From Gemmatimonadota bacterium (GTDB lineage: Bacteria; Gemmatimonadota; Gemmatimonadetes; Gemmatimonadales; GWC2-71-9): DNA of 36,084 nucleotides. The position numbers and the translations under genes were made by a program. Where the stretch lies: positions 1-36,084 of the forward strand of contig QHUQ01000126.1 of NCBI GenBank assembly GCA_003221985.1, written 5' to 3'. Below, in pieces: positions 35,709 to 36,084 of the stretch. How positions within the stretch are numbered: position 1 is the stretch's first letter; every line of letters starts with the position of its first letter. The notes under the pieces are model-generated. The model had not been told where the DNA came from. It did not search any database and was given only the letters and a program-made list of their open reading frames with translations.

Positions 35709-36068
35709 CTTCACTGCTTTTGAAACGGCTCTATAAAGACGCCACGTCATGAGGCCGGCCCTACCACGCAGCGCGTCTAATCGATTCCAGTCCGCTTCTG
35801 ATAAGAGCTTGAGATCGCGAACCAATCGCAGAACGTAGGCGAGTTCTGCGAGCGATCCGATACTGATGTCGATGAATCGTCTGAACTCGGTCGAGCCTCG
35901 CTTGGCGGAGCCCTCGGCGAGGTTCACCGCCGCGGAAAATGCCGCCCGTCGGGCCTGCGACGTCAGACCGTAGAGTTCGTGCTTTGGGAAGGACGTAGTT
36001 GCGTCGTAAACGGCAAGGACCAGCTCATGACACAGCTTCCAAGCGTGCAGTCTTTCATGCGCGAGCAT
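35703..36068 (-). CDS. Four-helix-bundle protein (23S rRNA intervening-sequence / S23 family, Avd-like)
   Basis: 121 residues. ERLHAWKLCHELVLAVYDATTSFPKHELYGLTSQARRAA, SAAVNLAEGSAKRGSTEFRRFIDISIGSLAEL and the remaining helices are typical of the family first found as an ORF in 23S rRNA intervening sequences and related to the Avd accessory protein of diversity-generating retroelements. It probably forms a pentameric or similar helical bundle and binds nucleic acid. GC content is clearly below that of the neighbours, a sign of transfer. ATG 36068 has no clear ribosome site and the frame is open to the window edge, so the start could lie outside. Its stop lies inside the 16S-tail-like motif. 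Confidence 0.9.
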   Translation of the reverse strand: MLAHERLHAWKLCHELVLAVYDATTSFPKHELYGLTSQARRAAFSAAVNLAEGSAKRGSTEFRRFIDISIGSLAELAYVLRLVRDLKLLSEADWNRLDALRGRAGLMTWRLYRAVSKAVKR

Positions 36069-36084
36069 GAGGAAGTATTTCTGG

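Overview
The window is a dense, very GC-rich stretch of bacterial chromosome. Most genes overlap their neighbour by 1 to 8 bases (ATGA, GTGA, TGATG junctions), and GTG and TTG starts are common. Gene content and style suggest Gemmatimonadota or a close relative. This is an inference, because there is no rRNA or other marker here that I can place without a search. I saw no tRNA, rRNA, CRISPR array or insertion sequence. The longest gap between confident genes is about 150 bases.

Layout. (1) 1-7208 (+): the 3' part of trpB, a HEAT-repeat protein, an HD-GYP-like protein, trpA, a membrane/GAF/chemoreceptor-like protein and folK. Three signalling-type genes are therefore interleaved with tryptophan synthase. 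(2) 7201-9980 (+): panB, a 58-residue protein, panC, a YqeK-like HD hydrolase and a LytR_C lipoprotein. (3) 9912-11887 (-): rlmN and an outer-membrane-type protein. (4) 11969-21374 (+): a PTS IIA (PtsN-like) protein, aspS, phoH, a PgpH-type HD protein, ybeY, two CorC/HlyC CBS proteins and mgtE. (5) 21401-32337 (+): a long acyl-CoA catabolic operon with a MeaB GTPase, a B12-dependent acyl-CoA mutase (large and small subunits with an eRF1-like gene between them), a carboxyltransferase, a large subtilisin-like protease, AtuA, an AtuA-associated small protein and an enoyl-CoA hydratase. (6) 32352-34778: a bacilliredoxin (+), then a von Willebrand A lipoprotein and a polytopic membrane protein (-). 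(7) 34932-35613 (+): a GroES-like protein and a zinc-ribbon protein. (8) 35614-36084: three 25-bp tandem repeats, a short sequence closely resembling the 3' tail of 16S rRNA, and a four-helix-bundle (S23/IVS-type) gene on the minus strand with visibly lower GC.

Working together: regions 1 and 2 supply tryptophan, folate and pantothenate. Region 4 is a familiar housekeeping block for cyclic-di-AMP turnover, rRNA maturation and Mg/Co homeostasis. Region 5 looks like branched or terpenoid acyl-CoA degradation feeding a B12 mutase, whose substrate residue points to an isobutyryl- or hydroxyisobutyryl-CoA-type enzyme rather than a classical methylmalonyl-CoA mutase.

Two places (about 15,107 and about 22,482-22,491) look like out-of-frame internal deletions. 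One damages phoH and pgpH, the other the mutase gene. They may be real or may be assembly errors. The most novel-looking piece is the repeat + 16S-tail-like motif + four-helix-bundle arrangement at the right end.
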